Part shown: positions 8,025 through 17,534 of the stretch, piece by piece
Layout of the letters: each line of letters begins with the position of its first letter
Position numbering within the stretch: the first letter of the stretch is position 1
NCBI GenBank assembly: GCA_030432655.1
Contig: JAUILA010000010.1
Location: forward strand, 110,441-174,440
From: Bacteroidia bacterium
GTDB taxonomy: Bacteria > Bacteroidota > Bacteroidia > Cytophagales > Cyclobacteriaceae
Direction of reading: 5' to 3'
Length of the DNA: 64,000 nucleotides
Made by a program: the position numbers and the translations under genes
Notes under the pieces: generated by a model
What the model saw: only the letters and a program-made list of their open reading frames with translations
What the model was told of the DNA's origin: nothing
Database searches by the model: none

Positions 8025-10154
8025 TTACTGGCAGTATTTGCTATACAAAGCTATCCAATTTCGATCAACATCTTCAGATAGAAAATGTGAAGTTACCTTG
8101 TCATGGTTTTTCTGAAGATCAGTCTTCAATAATTGAAAGTTAGTAACGGCGCGTTCAAGGGTACGGGGCAAGTCTTTGAAATCAATAATTTGTTCGTACT
8201 TTAATCCTGCCTGACGAAAAGGCCCATATGGTAACCAGCTTCCCGTAATCACAAGATTACCTGCGTAAAAACATTCAGTAATCGCTGCGCTCAATGCATC
8301 GCTGGCTGGCAAATGAACAAAAATTCCTGATTCCTTTCTTAATCTGGCAATTTCCTTTTCATTCAGGTAATCATTATAAAATAAATATTTGAACTGATAC
8401 CTGTCCAGCATTTCTACGAGCTGGCTTTTATATTCAATCCAGTTGTCTTTTTCACCAATTCCATATCCGAACACAAAGACTAGTTTTATTTTTTCTTTTA
8501 TTGAATCGGGTAATTTTTTTAAACACTTAACTATTTCAAGATGATTATTAAAAGGATTTGCATTATGCCCTACAGAAATTAAATATTCTGAAGCAGCGAT
8601 TTCCCCCACGTTGTCTATTTCAGTAAAAATCTTTTTTGTAAGAATAAACTTCATCACTTTGGTTTTGGAATTGAGATATCTTCCAAACTTAGAGAGCAAT
8701 ATTTCCCTCATTTCCTGTGATTGGAGCGTAATAACAGAAGCCCGTTCCAAGGCATATTGGACGACAAGCAAATTAACAACTCCAAAATTCCGCATCAGGT
8801 CAGAACCCCAGAATGAAAGTATTATTTCCTTATCCTCCGGAATAAAAAATACATCAAGTGAATTTTTCCAGTTAATGAAATGAAAATGAAAGGTATCGTG
8901 ATCATGATATACCGCTTTTCGAGAAGCCAGCCGGAACCAGTATCGGACTGAACCGATGAACTGACGCGGAGTATTTGCCTCTAACAGTTGAAAAAATGAA
9001 TATAGCCAAAAATACTTTCTGAAAAACTGCAGAAAAATAGGGCCAATGGATTTTCGTAGTGTTTCTCTTTGAATCTGGCGATACGGTTTTTCACCGGGAG
9101 CGGAATTGGCTTCAAACGGGAGAAGCATATCAAATGACAAATCCTGACATCTTGAGGTGATCGCTGAGTATATTGGATCAATATAATTTTCCTGGTTGGT
9201 TCCCAGGATCATTCCATGCGGATTTTTAAATTTTGATTTTCTGAGCATTCTCGCGAAAAGTGACGCTCTGATCCGAATTAATTCCGAGTATTTTAGAAGA
9301 TTATTAGAATCCTTGTGTTTTCGTCCCGGATAATAGTATGAATACCGCTTAACTATTTTTTGTTTCTGACGGAGAGAAATAGATTCATTTCGCGCCCATT
9401 CAAATAAGTGTTTTTCAAGTACACTACCACTTTCAAAATTTCTCTTCGAAATGCGGTTTGCCCCATGATAAGTTCGAATGGCTACTGGTTGATCAACATT
9501 TCCTGGTATCAACTTAAGATAGTAGGCACATTTAATCCATAGCAAAGTGTCCTGGTGAAGGCGCAGATTTTCAAACCTTAGGTTAAATTTATCTAAGCTG
9601 CTTCGCCGGAGAGTAATACTATTCGTGTGCCAGTAGGGCATCTGGTGATACAAAAAATTCTGAAATATCTTTTTGGACGGGACCTTGGGAAGCGGTTTAA
9701 AACTCACCTCATTTACAGCTGTTTTAGCGGATTTCTTTTTGGTTACCATTCGCAGCCCCTTCTCATTTACTGCCATACTTCCGTTAACCTCATATACCCC
9801 GTCTATTGTGCCGTCTACAAAAAGTTCTTTCGATTTTTCAAAACGGTTTGGCAGGTAATAATCATCAGCGTCCAAAAATGAAATAAAATCACAAGTCGCT
9901 TTTTCAATCCCTAAATTTCTACTGGGTCCAGCACCCTTATTTTCATTATTTAAGTGTTTAAAAAGACGAATTTTAGGATCCCTTAACTCCCATTCCTCAC
10001 ATAAACGAAGACTTCTGTCTGAGGACCCATCCTCAATGAGAATTATCTCACCCACTTCGACCAGGGAAATTAGACTTTGAAGCGCACGGTCGAGATACTT
10101 TTCTGCCTGATAAACAGGCACAATCACACTTACCTTAAAATCAAATGTTGTCAT
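8025..10154 (-). CDS. Bifunctional glycosyltransferase: GT2 domain fused to a GT-B domain
   Basis: At 709 residues this is more than twice the usual GT length. Residues 1 to about 270 form a GT2 domain: VSVIVPVYQAEKYLDRAL, LIEDGSSDRS and the DxD as LDADDYYLP (94-102). Residues from about 400 onward look like a GT-B enzyme: FHFHFINWKN, LSFWGSDLMR, a SVGHNANPFNNH segment and a C-terminal DALSAAITECFYAGNLVITG nucleotide-sugar region. Fused pairs often add two successive sugars. Its stop overlaps nothing, but its ATG overlaps the TGA of the upstream GT4 gene (10151-10154). I see no frameshift at the joint, so the fusion looks genuine. Confidence 0.85.
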   Translation of the reverse strand: MTTFDFKVSVIVPVYQAEKYLDRALQSLISLVEVGEIILIEDGSSDRSLRLCEEWELRDPKIRLFKHLNNENKGAGPSRNLGIEKATCDFISFLDADDYYLPNRFEKSKELFVDGTIDGVYEVNGSMAVNEKGLRMVTKKKSAKTAVNEVSFKPLPKVPSKKIFQNFLYHQMPYWHTNSITLRRSSLDKFNLRFENLRLHQDTLLWIKCAYYLKLIPGNVDQPVAIRTYHGANRISKRNFESGSVLEKHLFEWARNESISLRQKQKIVKRYSYYYPGRKHKDSNNLLKYSELIRIRASLFARMLRKSKFKNPHGMILGTNQENYIDPIYSAITSRCQDLSFDMLLPFEANSAPGEKPYRQIQRETLRKSIGPIFLQFFRKYFWLYSFFQLLEANTPRQFIGSVRYWFRLASRKAVYHDHDTFHFHFINWKNSLDVFFIPEDKEIILSFWGSDLMRNFGVVNLLVVQYALERASVITLQSQEMREILLSKFGRYLNSKTKVMKFILTKKIFTEIDNVGEIAASEYLISVGHNANPFNNHLEIVKCLKKLPDSIKEKIKLVFVFGYGIGEKDNWIEYKSQLVEMLDRYQFKYLFYNDYLNEKEIARLRKESGIFVHLPASDALSAAITECFYAGNLVITGSWLPYGPFRQAGLKYEQIIDFKDLPRTLERAVTNFQLLKTDLQKNHDKVTSHFLSEDVDRNWIALYSKYCQ

Positions 10155-11272
10155 GATGCCACTTGATCTTTTATCGTTTGAGTTAATTTGTCTAAGTGGC
10201 GCTGAAGAGTGAAATTACTTAGTATCCGCTTTTTGGCATTCTCACCAAGTCGGACTGCCAGAGAATAATCAGTAGCGATTCGTGTCATAAATTCGGCCAT
10301 TCTTTCAATATCATTTTCATCTACCAGAAAACCAGTCTGCTCATGATCAACTACGTCTGCTATGCCAGCGTGCCTGGTGGCAACCACAGGAAGGCCCGCC
10401 GCCTGCGATTCCAGAACTGCCAGAGGTGTGCCCTCCTTATCGCCATTTTCTGCTACTACAGAATGTTGAACGAAAGCCCGGACTTTACCCATCAAGCCCT
10501 TAATCTCTTCGGGTGAGAGAACCCCATGAAATGTTACGTTACTTGAAATTTTATTTTTTTCAACAAGCCTTTTACATTCATCCAATAATTCGCCAGATCC
10601 CACCATATGCAACCTGGCTTCCGGTACTCTTTCCACCACTTTAGAAAACGCAACAATGGTTTTTTGCGGTGCTTTCTTAGCGACAAACCTCCCAATTGCA
10701 AGAAAAGCAGGTTGGGATAAATCAGTCTTTACATAGTGAAAGATATCATCCGGGCCATAAACATTATATACAAGCTTTTCCTTAGACATCCCTATAGACT
10801 CAGCCTTTTTCAGCATATCTTTCGATACAACTACGATTTTCGATGCTACCTCATTAAGTTCTTTGTAATTATCATACTTTTTTAAATGTTTGGTCGCATA
10901 CATATCATGGCCATGAAAATGAACCACAAGGGGAATTCCAGAGCGTCTTATAACGGGGAGAATTTTTGACGCATAATGTCCGTATTCCGCCAGTACAACA
11001 TCAACCTTGTTTCTTTTCAGAGAACTTTCTAAAGATTTTTCATAATCCAATATTGAGTTGCCTGTTATTTTACCAATTAATCGAAACAGTACTTTTTTCA
11101 ATCCACGATTTAGAATTCCCGCCTTATCGTGCCTGAATGGGTACCCGTCTCCATAATACAGATGAATATTGAAAGGAAGCTTTTCAATATGCTGTTTAAT
11201 AAAGGTCTCAGAATACTGTCCTTTTCGCTTTGTAACAATAGCGAGGTTCAAATTCTGCGTACTCTTACTCAT
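10151..11272 (-). CDS. Glycosyltransferase family 4
   Basis: The 373-residue protein has both GT-B halves. The N-terminal half has VVHFHGHDMYA; the linker IGRFVAKKAPQKTIVAF is the typical start of the C-terminal donor domain. The donor-site acidic pair is in EGTPLAVLESQAAGLPVVAT, followed by GIADVV and GFLV. The order resembles colanic-acid-type GT4 enzymes (WcaL-like), with a hypervariable VQHSVVAENGDKEGTP stretch. It is a retaining glycosyltransferase acting at the cytoplasmic membrane. It is coupled by ATGA to the fused GT gene downstream. Confidence 0.93.
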   Translation of the reverse strand: MSKSTQNLNLAIVTKRKGQYSETFIKQHIEKLPFNIHLYYGDGYPFRHDKAGILNRGLKKVLFRLIGKITGNSILDYEKSLESSLKRNKVDVVLAEYGHYASKILPVIRRSGIPLVVHFHGHDMYATKHLKKYDNYKELNEVASKIVVVSKDMLKKAESIGMSKEKLVYNVYGPDDIFHYVKTDLSQPAFLAIGRFVAKKAPQKTIVAFSKVVERVPEARLHMVGSGELLDECKRLVEKNKISSNVTFHGVLSPEEIKGLMGKVRAFVQHSVVAENGDKEGTPLAVLESQAAGLPVVATRHAGIADVVDHEQTGFLVDENDIERMAEFMTRIATDYSLAVRLGENAKKRILSNFTLQRHLDKLTQTIKDQVAS

Positions 11273-11322
11273 TATCTCTAATCTTCACTAAAGTCTAAAC
11301 GCCCAAAGTTAGGGATTACGGA

Positions 11323-12252
11323 CTATTTTGAAAGGTGCTTTTTCAGGAACTGGCGAAGAATATCATATGTGGAAACCCCTGCCGCAGAAGGTAGCATGAA
11401 CAAATCCATTGAATTCTTTAAAGGGTGAATTTTCACCCATCTGTCAATACATTCTTTTTGTCTGCTTTTAATGGCACCATTGTCACAAATACTCTTCAGA
11501 GAATTTATAATTATTAATTCCTCTGTTATTCTCCTTCTTTTCTTTTTTAAGGTATTATGAACCCGTGTACTTGATTGCGTACGCCTGAAAAAGTTTAACT
11601 TTTTATTGATAAATCCTACCATTCCGTTCCTGAGGATCAAAGTCCAAATCAACCAATCGCCAGCATGACGCATTGTAAACGCTTGTGAATTCAAAGGAAA
11701 CAGGTCTTTTCGAAAAACAACAGAACTTGCATTAGGAATAACATTCAAATAGATAAGCTTCTCACAAATCAATGAAATTCCCTTACAAACCCCGGAATCC
11801 TCGATTTTATCCTTACCTGGAAAATCGGTCTGATTGCTGGAATTGTAAAGAATGACTCCATCTTCACCAATAATCTCACTGTCCGAATAGGACAAAGCTA
11901 AACCTGGATGAGCTAAATGCAACTTAACATGATTTAATAGGAATTCCGGAACGGCAAGGTCATCTGATTCTGCGATCCAGATAAGCTGGCCTCTGGCCTT
12001 TTCCACTCCTTTTTTCCATTGTTTAAATGCAGAGCCGGAGTTATGCTCGTTTATAACAATATGACTTACTTTCGAATGATCCGAATATTCTAAGAGCAGT
12101 TGACTGCTTCCATCTGTAGAAGCATCATCAAGAAGTATAATTTCATAGTCCTGATATGTTTGGCGAAAAATACTATCCAAACGACTTTCCAGGAATTCCG
12201 AATGATTATAATTTGGTACTATAACTGAAACGAACAATCCTTCTTTATTCAT
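11323..12252 (-). CDS. Glycosyltransferase family 2
   Basis: The 309-residue GT2 enzyme starts VSVIVPNYNHSEFLESRL, followed by LLDDASTDGSSQ (nucleotide binding) and the DxD region IAESDDLAVPEF, in which the motif reads ESDD rather than DxD, as in several GT2 subfamilies. A RHAGDWLIWTLIL segment follows, in the region that usually carries the acceptor-side acidic residue. The tail is basic and has no membrane helices. It lies 23 bases downstream of the WbsX-like gene. It most likely adds one sugar of the repeat unit; specificity is unknown. Confidence 0.92.
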   Translation of the reverse strand: MNKEGLFVSVIVPNYNHSEFLESRLDSIFRQTYQDYEIILLDDASTDGSSQLLLEYSDHSKVSHIVINEHNSGSAFKQWKKGVEKARGQLIWIAESDDLAVPEFLLNHVKLHLAHPGLALSYSDSEIIGEDGVILYNSSNQTDFPGKDKIEDSGVCKGISLICEKLIYLNVIPNASSVVFRKDLFPLNSQAFTMRHAGDWLIWTLILRNGMVGFINKKLNFFRRTQSSTRVHNTLKKKRRRITEELIIINSLKSICDNGAIKSRQKECIDRWVKIHPLKNSMDLFMLPSAAGVSTYDILRQFLKKHLSK

Positions 12253-12275
12253 TTAATACCAACTCAATACAGCAT

Positions 12276-13349
12276 TTAGCTTAAGGCTCTTTTTGTTGCC
12301 TCCAAGAAAGAATGACCATTTTTTATACAAGGTTCAAGATGGTTTCCTTCCGCCCATTCGTTCATTGCATTTATGAAAAAGAGGTTTTCATCTTCGCTAT
12401 ATGGTTCGAAAGATTCAACCAGATTTCTCATCCATTGTTCGTAAACATTGGGGTCGTCCCCTATAGCAATTGATCCTCTTTCCCCCTTCCTTGGAGTATT
12501 GTCCCATGACGGAGTAACAGACCGATACACTTTATAATCGGGTAAAACTCTATTCACAGATTCCATCATTCCGCGCTTATAGTCCCGCAAGTCAAACCAC
12601 TTTTTTAAACCCCATTTCTGTAACCTTGTCTTTTTGATTTTATGCTTGATGATTTTATGAGGGGAAAATTCAATTGCAGCATCAAAACCAAAATCGACTG
12701 GATTTACTGTTCGATTAAAACTTTCCAAAAGACATAGATATAAGTCATCAAATCCGAATTCTTCTTTTGCTATATTTCTCCAAACCCTTGCTGTCGCAGA
12801 TAAATCAGGGAAATGTCTTTCATCATAGACCGCGAAAACAGGACACTTGTTAATTGTAATATACCGAGGGTCCGAAAAAACATGAGTACATAACCAACGA
12901 ATATGTTCAGCATCATCTTGTTCCGAATAATCCTGATGCATTAAAACGTCGCTATCTTTCCCGTCCCATCTCCTAGTCCAGTTTTCATTAGCCCAACAGA
13001 GCATGAAAGGCATATTCAGATCTTTTTGAGCTAACATTCCGTCTATTGGCTCATCCAACAGTCGTTTACCATTGAACCAGTAATGGTAGTAACAAAACCC
13101 GTGGATACCATATTCTTTGGCCAAGTCAGCCTGTGCACGTCGTGCCTGGGGCAGTCTGAGGTCGTAAAATCCCAGGTCTGTAGGTAAGTTAGGCTGAAAG
13201 TGCCCATTGAACAGTGGTTTCGCTTTTGTTACATTAGTCCATTCAGTAAATCCCTTACCCCACCACTGGTCATTTTCAGGCGTGGGATGAAACTGGGGAA
13301 GTACAAATGCTAAGGTGCGTATATTTCGTTTGTTATTTACTTTTTCCAA
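12276..13349 (-). CDS. WbsX-like glycan biosynthesis protein (PF14307 family)
   Basis: The 357-residue protein matches the WbsX family found in O-antigen and capsule clusters, with a fold related to glycoside hydrolase family 99. Recognisable blocks are LPQFHPTPENDQWWGKGFTE, FCYYHYWFNGKRLLD, MLCWANENWTRRWDG and a C-terminal FINAMNEWAEGNHLEP. Its exact reaction is not settled; it is usually annotated as a glycosyltransferase, but endo-hydrolase-like chemistry is possible. It has no signal peptide, so cytoplasmic action is expected. Its start overlaps the end of the next sulfotransferase gene by 13 bases. Confidence 0.92.
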   Translation of the reverse strand: MEKVNNKRNIRTLAFVLPQFHPTPENDQWWGKGFTEWTNVTKAKPLFNGHFQPNLPTDLGFYDLRLPQARRAQADLAKEYGIHGFCYYHYWFNGKRLLDEPIDGMLAQKDLNMPFMLCWANENWTRRWDGKDSDVLMHQDYSEQDDAEHIRWLCTHVFSDPRYITINKCPVFAVYDERHFPDLSATARVWRNIAKEEFGFDDLYLCLLESFNRTVNPVDFGFDAAIEFSPHKIIKHKIKKTRLQKWGLKKWFDLRDYKRGMMESVNRVLPDYKVYRSVTPSWDNTPRKGERGSIAIGDDPNVYEQWMRNLVESFEPYSEDENLFFINAMNEWAEGNHLEPCIKNGHSFLEATKRALS

Positions 13350-14191
13350 TGGCTGAGGTCTCGATTCAGGAATAATTGTAAATTATCAATTTCATCGGCA
13401 TACAATGACAATAACAATTCCTTATCCTTTTTCTTCATCGATGGTTTTGTGGCAATTCTCTTTTTTAAGTTGTCTGGCAAATACTTGGTTATATAAAGCT
13501 TCCGGTTAACGGCCTTCAAAGCTTTAAGAACAGGTCTGGTTTCCACCCGATTATTAGTGTTGTACTTTTTTGTAGTATTTGGAGTGAAGTTTGTCGCAAT
13601 TTTCAAATATTCGCAAATTGATTTGAATGTCTCTTCCGGATTGTCTTTCAGGTCCTCGTTTATAAAAATCTTTAATTGGCTTTTACCAAATTTTTCCTGA
13701 TATGTCTTGAGGGAATTATAATAATAACCAAGCGCAATATACTGTTTACCCTGGGGTAGTTCCTTACCTTTAAGTTCTTCCTTTAAAGCCTTTGAAAAGC
13801 TTCTTTTCTCCTCTCCCCAGCGTACATACATTAGATAATTCGAATAAGCTCTTTGAATTGGGTTTCGTAAGATGGCAATCAACTTCATTTCCGGATTGTA
13901 ATCGTAGATATGCTCGGCAACCCATGGGTTTGCAAGGTAGGAAGTTGATGACTCTCCGGCAGCTTTAAAATTCTCACTGCCTTCAAACAGCTCCTTGTAG
14001 GAGGATATAGATCTAATTACGCGTTGGGTCCTAAAATTCGTATCTTCTTGTTGTTCTTTATAGTAATTAAAAAACATCGGTTCCTTTATTTCTGGCTTAA
14101 AAACATCAGGGTGTTCAGTTAAATACTGAAAGAGTGAAGTGGTTCCTCCCTTATTTGCTCCGATTATTAAAAAGTTAGGTTTGATACTCAT
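13337..14191 (-). CDS. Sulfotransferase, heparan-sulfate-sulfotransferase-like (6 of 7)
   Basis: The 284-residue protein has the PAPS loop GANKGGTTSLFQYL (11-24), the KEPMFFNYY element (37-45) that marks the heparan/NDST-like sulfotransferases, GESSTSYL, and the 3'-phosphate motif AILRNPIQRAYSNYL. It is the most canonical of the seven. It overlaps the WbsX-like gene by 13 bases and shares an ATGA junction with the GT4 gene at 14188, so the three are co-translated. It should transfer sulfate from PAPS to a sugar of the cluster's polysaccharide; the acceptor position is unknown. Confidence 0.92.
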   Translation of the reverse strand: MSIKPNFLIIGANKGGTTSLFQYLTEHPDVFKPEIKEPMFFNYYKEQQEDTNFRTQRVIRSISSYKELFEGSENFKAAGESSTSYLANPWVAEHIYDYNPEMKLIAILRNPIQRAYSNYLMYVRWGEEKRSFSKALKEELKGKELPQGKQYIALGYYYNSLKTYQEKFGKSQLKIFINEDLKDNPEETFKSICEYLKIATNFTPNTTKKYNTNNRVETRPVLKALKAVNRKLYITKYLPDNLKKRIATKPSMKKKDKELLLSLYADEIDNLQLFLNRDLSHWKK

Positions 14192-15312
14192 TTAACAACT
14201 ACTTGATTTATAACTTCAATTATCTGCGGACAGATTTTATCCGGAGTGAATTCAGAAAATAATTCTTTTGCATGGATTCCGTCGTTAGCAATTTTTCCAG
14301 GATCTGAGGCATAATCATGAAGTCTGTCAGTCAAGTCAATCAAATCCAGGTAAGGGACGACATGGCCTCCTCCTTGTTTTACTATTTCTTCTGTACCTGT
14401 AACTCCTTTAAAGCATATAATTGGTTTTCCCAGTTGACCCGCTTCAATGCAAACCAATGGAAAAGGATCTTCTCTGGAAGTCATTAAAAATACATCAAAC
14501 CGGTTAAAATGGTCAATGGGATTATCGACCATTTCAATTATTTCTATTAAATCAGACACACCTGCCTTATCTACCTCTTGCTGTGCGTCCCGCAAAGACT
14601 TTCCCGCACCGCCAACCCAGCGAAACAGAACCTTTTGGACAGGGAATCTCTTCTTGAATAAAATTGCGGTCTGGATAAATATATCAATTCCTTTTCGGTA
14701 GCTAAGACTACCTGAACCTCCTATTATTATTTCATCATCAGGTCCCTTTTGACTGTTTATTGATGTTTTTGCTGTGGAAAATTCGTATATGACCTTTATC
14801 CTGCTCGATGGGATTTGGTGATTTTTTTCTAAATTCTCTTTAACCAGGTTAGATGCCGCAATGAATAAATCCACACGTGGGCTCAGGATGTCAAAATCCG
14901 GAACTCTGTCTTTTATTACAGATTCCAATTCGTGTACATGTAAAACTAATGGACAATCCAGTTTCTGCTTAAGTTCGATCGACATTTTCATGGATGCGAC
15001 TGAGTTCGCATAAACAAGATCATATCCGATTGCTTCCAGGTCATTAAAAAGTTGATCTTCCACAAGACTCTTTGAGTCTTTTTTGATTGAAACGTGGGGT
15101 AAAAACCTGAAACGGGAATGTTTCTTTCTCCTTGGTAATGTATATGTACGGTCAGAAACTGTTTCAAATTCTTCCACAAGTTGTCCCTCCCCTAACAGCA
15201 AAGTATGAAACAATATATCCTTCTTATTCTCCTTTATCCATCTTATGAGATGAAGCAAAAGTTTTTGTGCCCCTGCAGGATAAGCGTCATGTGAAATAAA
15301 TAGGATGTTCAT
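14188..15312 (-). CDS. Glycosyltransferase family 4
   Basis: The 374-residue protein opens with ILFISHDAYPAGAQKLLLHL, the N-terminal acceptor domain of a GT-B enzyme. The C-terminal half begins IIGGSGSLSYRKGIDIFIQ and includes FLMTSREDPFPLVCIEAGQLGKP, with the acidic pair of the GT4 donor site. It ends GVTGTEEIV and a proper C-terminal helix, so it looks intact. ATGA junctions join it to both neighbours (14188-14191 and 15309-15312). The DNA here is more AT-rich than the genes near 1-5 kb. Confidence 0.92.
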   Translation of the reverse strand: MNILFISHDAYPAGAQKLLLHLIRWIKENKKDILFHTLLLGEGQLVEEFETVSDRTYTLPRRKKHSRFRFLPHVSIKKDSKSLVEDQLFNDLEAIGYDLVYANSVASMKMSIELKQKLDCPLVLHVHELESVIKDRVPDFDILSPRVDLFIAASNLVKENLEKNHQIPSSRIKVIYEFSTAKTSINSQKGPDDEIIIGGSGSLSYRKGIDIFIQTAILFKKRFPVQKVLFRWVGGAGKSLRDAQQEVDKAGVSDLIEIIEMVDNPIDHFNRFDVFLMTSREDPFPLVCIEAGQLGKPIICFKGVTGTEEIVKQGGGHVVPYLDLIDLTDRLHDYASDPGKIANDGIHAKELFSEFTPDKICPQIIEVINQVVVK

Positions 15313-16691
15313 ATCCTGATTTTTTTTCTTGACCTCCTTCCAATTTCCGTTATAATTCTCTTAAGCATTTTCGACAATGCACTTAAAGAATAATTCTTTA
15401 ATTTGAGATCTTGATAAGCTCGATATTCAAATAAGAAATTTAGAGGGTATTTCCCTGTCCTTTCATCATTTCTGACTTGACTTAGGAATAAATCCGCTGC
15501 AAGCTGTTCACCTTTTAGATTCAATTTATTCTTCTCCTTCAAAAAAAATGACAGTTCATGATCGATCATGTAAGCCATAAATTGCTTATAACGACTCAAG
15601 CGTTGTTTAAAATCTTTTTTACTTAACCAATCATGAATCGACTGTATATTTTTCGGGTTATCGATGTGATAAACAATTTGCTTATTATCTAGAATCGACA
15701 TACCCAATTGTAATACAGGTTTTTCGAAAATCAATGCTTCAAAGATCAAAGTTGAATTTACTGCAGCGACATAATCACATTGTTTTAAACATTCAAACAA
15801 TGGTATATCATCAACCCACTTCCCATTAAGATCGTATTCATCTAAAATTTTTGTGAAATCATCTGTACCTCCTTTATACATAGGGTGCTTTTTCACAAGA
15901 AAGAAAATATCTTCTATACTTCCAGTCATAGAATTAGCAAACCATCTAAAAGCATCCAGATTCGATGAAAAATTTGGTGAATGCAACAAATTTGATGTGT
16001 CATTATCTAGCTGATTTGCGAATAATACAATTTTAGTATCATCACTAAGGCCAAATTTTTCCCTAATCGGTTTTGCGTCAAGATTTTCTGGCTGATGCCA
16101 CCATGTTTCTGATTGATTTCGAAAGAATTTAAAATAATTTTCAACCTTATCAAGATTTGCACTTTGAGCATAGTCAAAACTTGACTTTGCAATTGTTGAG
16201 GAGGCCGTAATACCCTTTAAATCAAAATGCCAGGATTTCGGAAGACAACCACGTTCAAAATATATGAGCGGTATATTGAGTTCTGCAACTTCTTTCTTTA
16301 ATATTAATTCCGTTGCATGCTGACCATTAGCCAACACGACTAAATTGGGATTTAAATTTTCAAGTAACAATCGATACATTGAACGCAGAAACCTCAACTT
16401 TTTCAATCTGTCGGGCGAATTCGATTTATACCATTGCCTTTCTCTATTTAAAACTTGATTTTCAAAATCAGATGTTTTCGAATTTTTAGTGGTGAACAAC
16501 GGACACTCCACATCATCAAGCCTTTCTGGAAATACCCACCAATCAGCCATCAAATCATGTTTTGGAATGCACGATGTCAGGAAGAATATCTCATATCCTT
16601 TTTCATTTAATTCAGAAATCAATTCATTCCAATAATTGGATTCTAATTCATTGAAAAGCCCATATGCATAAATTAGAATGTATTTCTTCAT
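15309..16691 (-). CDS. Putative GT-B-fold polysaccharide biosynthesis protein
   Basis: I do not recognise a named family with certainty. The 460-residue protein starts ILIYAYGLFNELESNYW and carries, near residue 290, LVKKHPMYKGGTDDF, then WVDDIPLFECLKQCDYVAAV and NSTLIFEALIFEKPVLQLG. This order is what is seen in capsule polysaccharide synthesis proteins related to Kdo transferases (PF05159-like) and to CDP-glycerol transferases. No signal peptide or membrane helices are seen. It is coupled to the GT4 gene by an ATGA overlap. A transferase of the polysaccharide backbone or its lipid anchor is the best guess. Confidence 0.6.
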   Translation of the reverse strand: MKKYILIYAYGLFNELESNYWNELISELNEKGYEIFFLTSCIPKHDLMADWWVFPERLDDVECPLFTTKNSKTSDFENQVLNRERQWYKSNSPDRLKKLRFLRSMYRLLLENLNPNLVVLANGQHATELILKKEVAELNIPLIYFERGCLPKSWHFDLKGITASSTIAKSSFDYAQSANLDKVENYFKFFRNQSETWWHQPENLDAKPIREKFGLSDDTKIVLFANQLDNDTSNLLHSPNFSSNLDAFRWFANSMTGSIEDIFFLVKKHPMYKGGTDDFTKILDEYDLNGKWVDDIPLFECLKQCDYVAAVNSTLIFEALIFEKPVLQLGMSILDNKQIVYHIDNPKNIQSIHDWLSKKDFKQRLSRYKQFMAYMIDHELSFFLKEKNKLNLKGEQLAADLFLSQVRNDERTGKYPLNFLFEYRAYQDLKLKNYSLSALSKMLKRIITEIGRRSRKKIRI

Positions 16692-16726
16692 ATAACAGTT
16701 GAACGTGATCGTTTAACCAATAAAAA

Positions 16727-17521
16727 TTACTGTTCTGACTCTGATTTTTTTCCAATTTTCTGAAGGACATAAATGATATGCGAATCGGCCTCCTTCTCTT
16801 TCATTAGCATTTGTGAAGGATCGCGATGCTTCTGATATACACCTTCTGCAAAATCATAAGCACCATTGCCGTACCAGGTAATAAGTTCATACTGGGAAAT
16901 AGAATCCAGCATATTAATTATTTCATCGAAAAAATAATGTTTGATATGAAATTCATAGTTATTCTTTTCATAAGAGCAAATTTCCTCGTTAGGAACTGAA
17001 ACAAATAAGTAGCCGCCATTTTTCAAACTTCTATCCAATTGATAAATCAACTCTTTATCTTCCTTAACGTGCTCTATAGTCTCAAAAGAGACAACAAAAT
17101 CAAAAACATTAACGGGTAACTCAAATGGAAATCTCTTTACTGAAAAAAAAGACTTGTTTGTAGAGTAAGATTCATTTGCTAGTGCAATTGCATCCTTAGA
17201 AGCATCTATTCCAATAATTTGTGCATTTGTTTCAGTTGCTATAAGAAAACTGCCGTAACCGTTACCGCAAAAGACATCGGCCCCAAGGAATTCTCCGGAT
17301 CTGCTGCCAAGCTTACCAAGGAAATCGGCAACCATCTTATATCTCACAAAATGGTCATTTCGTATTTCATCTAATTGTGTGGCTACTTGACGCTCTCCCG
17401 AATTCAAATTAAACCTGTCTAGATTCTTGCTAGTCGACGAATTCGACTTGATTGTACTAGTTCGCACAACCATATAACCGAACTTGCTAAATATTCTTTG
17501 TAGTCGATTCTTTAATTTCAC
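16727..17521 (-). CDS. Class I SAM-dependent methyltransferase
   Basis: The 264-residue protein has the class I methyltransferase core: motif I as GADVFCGNGYGSFLIA, the acidic end of strand 2 as IIGIDASKDAIALA, FDFVVSFETIEHV (motif post-I/II) and a SLKNGGYLFVSVPNEE strand. The first 65 residues are basic and may be an extension specific to this subfamily. Members in polysaccharide clusters methylate sugar hydroxyls or cap chain ends. In ABC-exported O-antigens, a methyl cap can set chain length and be recognised by the C-terminal domain of Wzt, present 1 kb away; that role here is inference. Confidence 0.85.
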   Translation of the reverse strand: MKLKNRLQRIFSKFGYMVVRTSTIKSNSSTSKNLDRFNLNSGERQVATQLDEIRNDHFVRYKMVADFLGKLGSRSGEFLGADVFCGNGYGSFLIATETNAQIIGIDASKDAIALANESYSTNKSFFSVKRFPFELPVNVFDFVVSFETIEHVKEDKELIYQLDRSLKNGGYLFVSVPNEEICSYEKNNYEFHIKHYFFDEIINMLDSISQYELITWYGNGAYDFAEGVYQKHRDPSQMLMKEKEADSHIIYVLQKIGKKSESEQ

Positions 17522-17534
17522 TACTCTTAATTCT

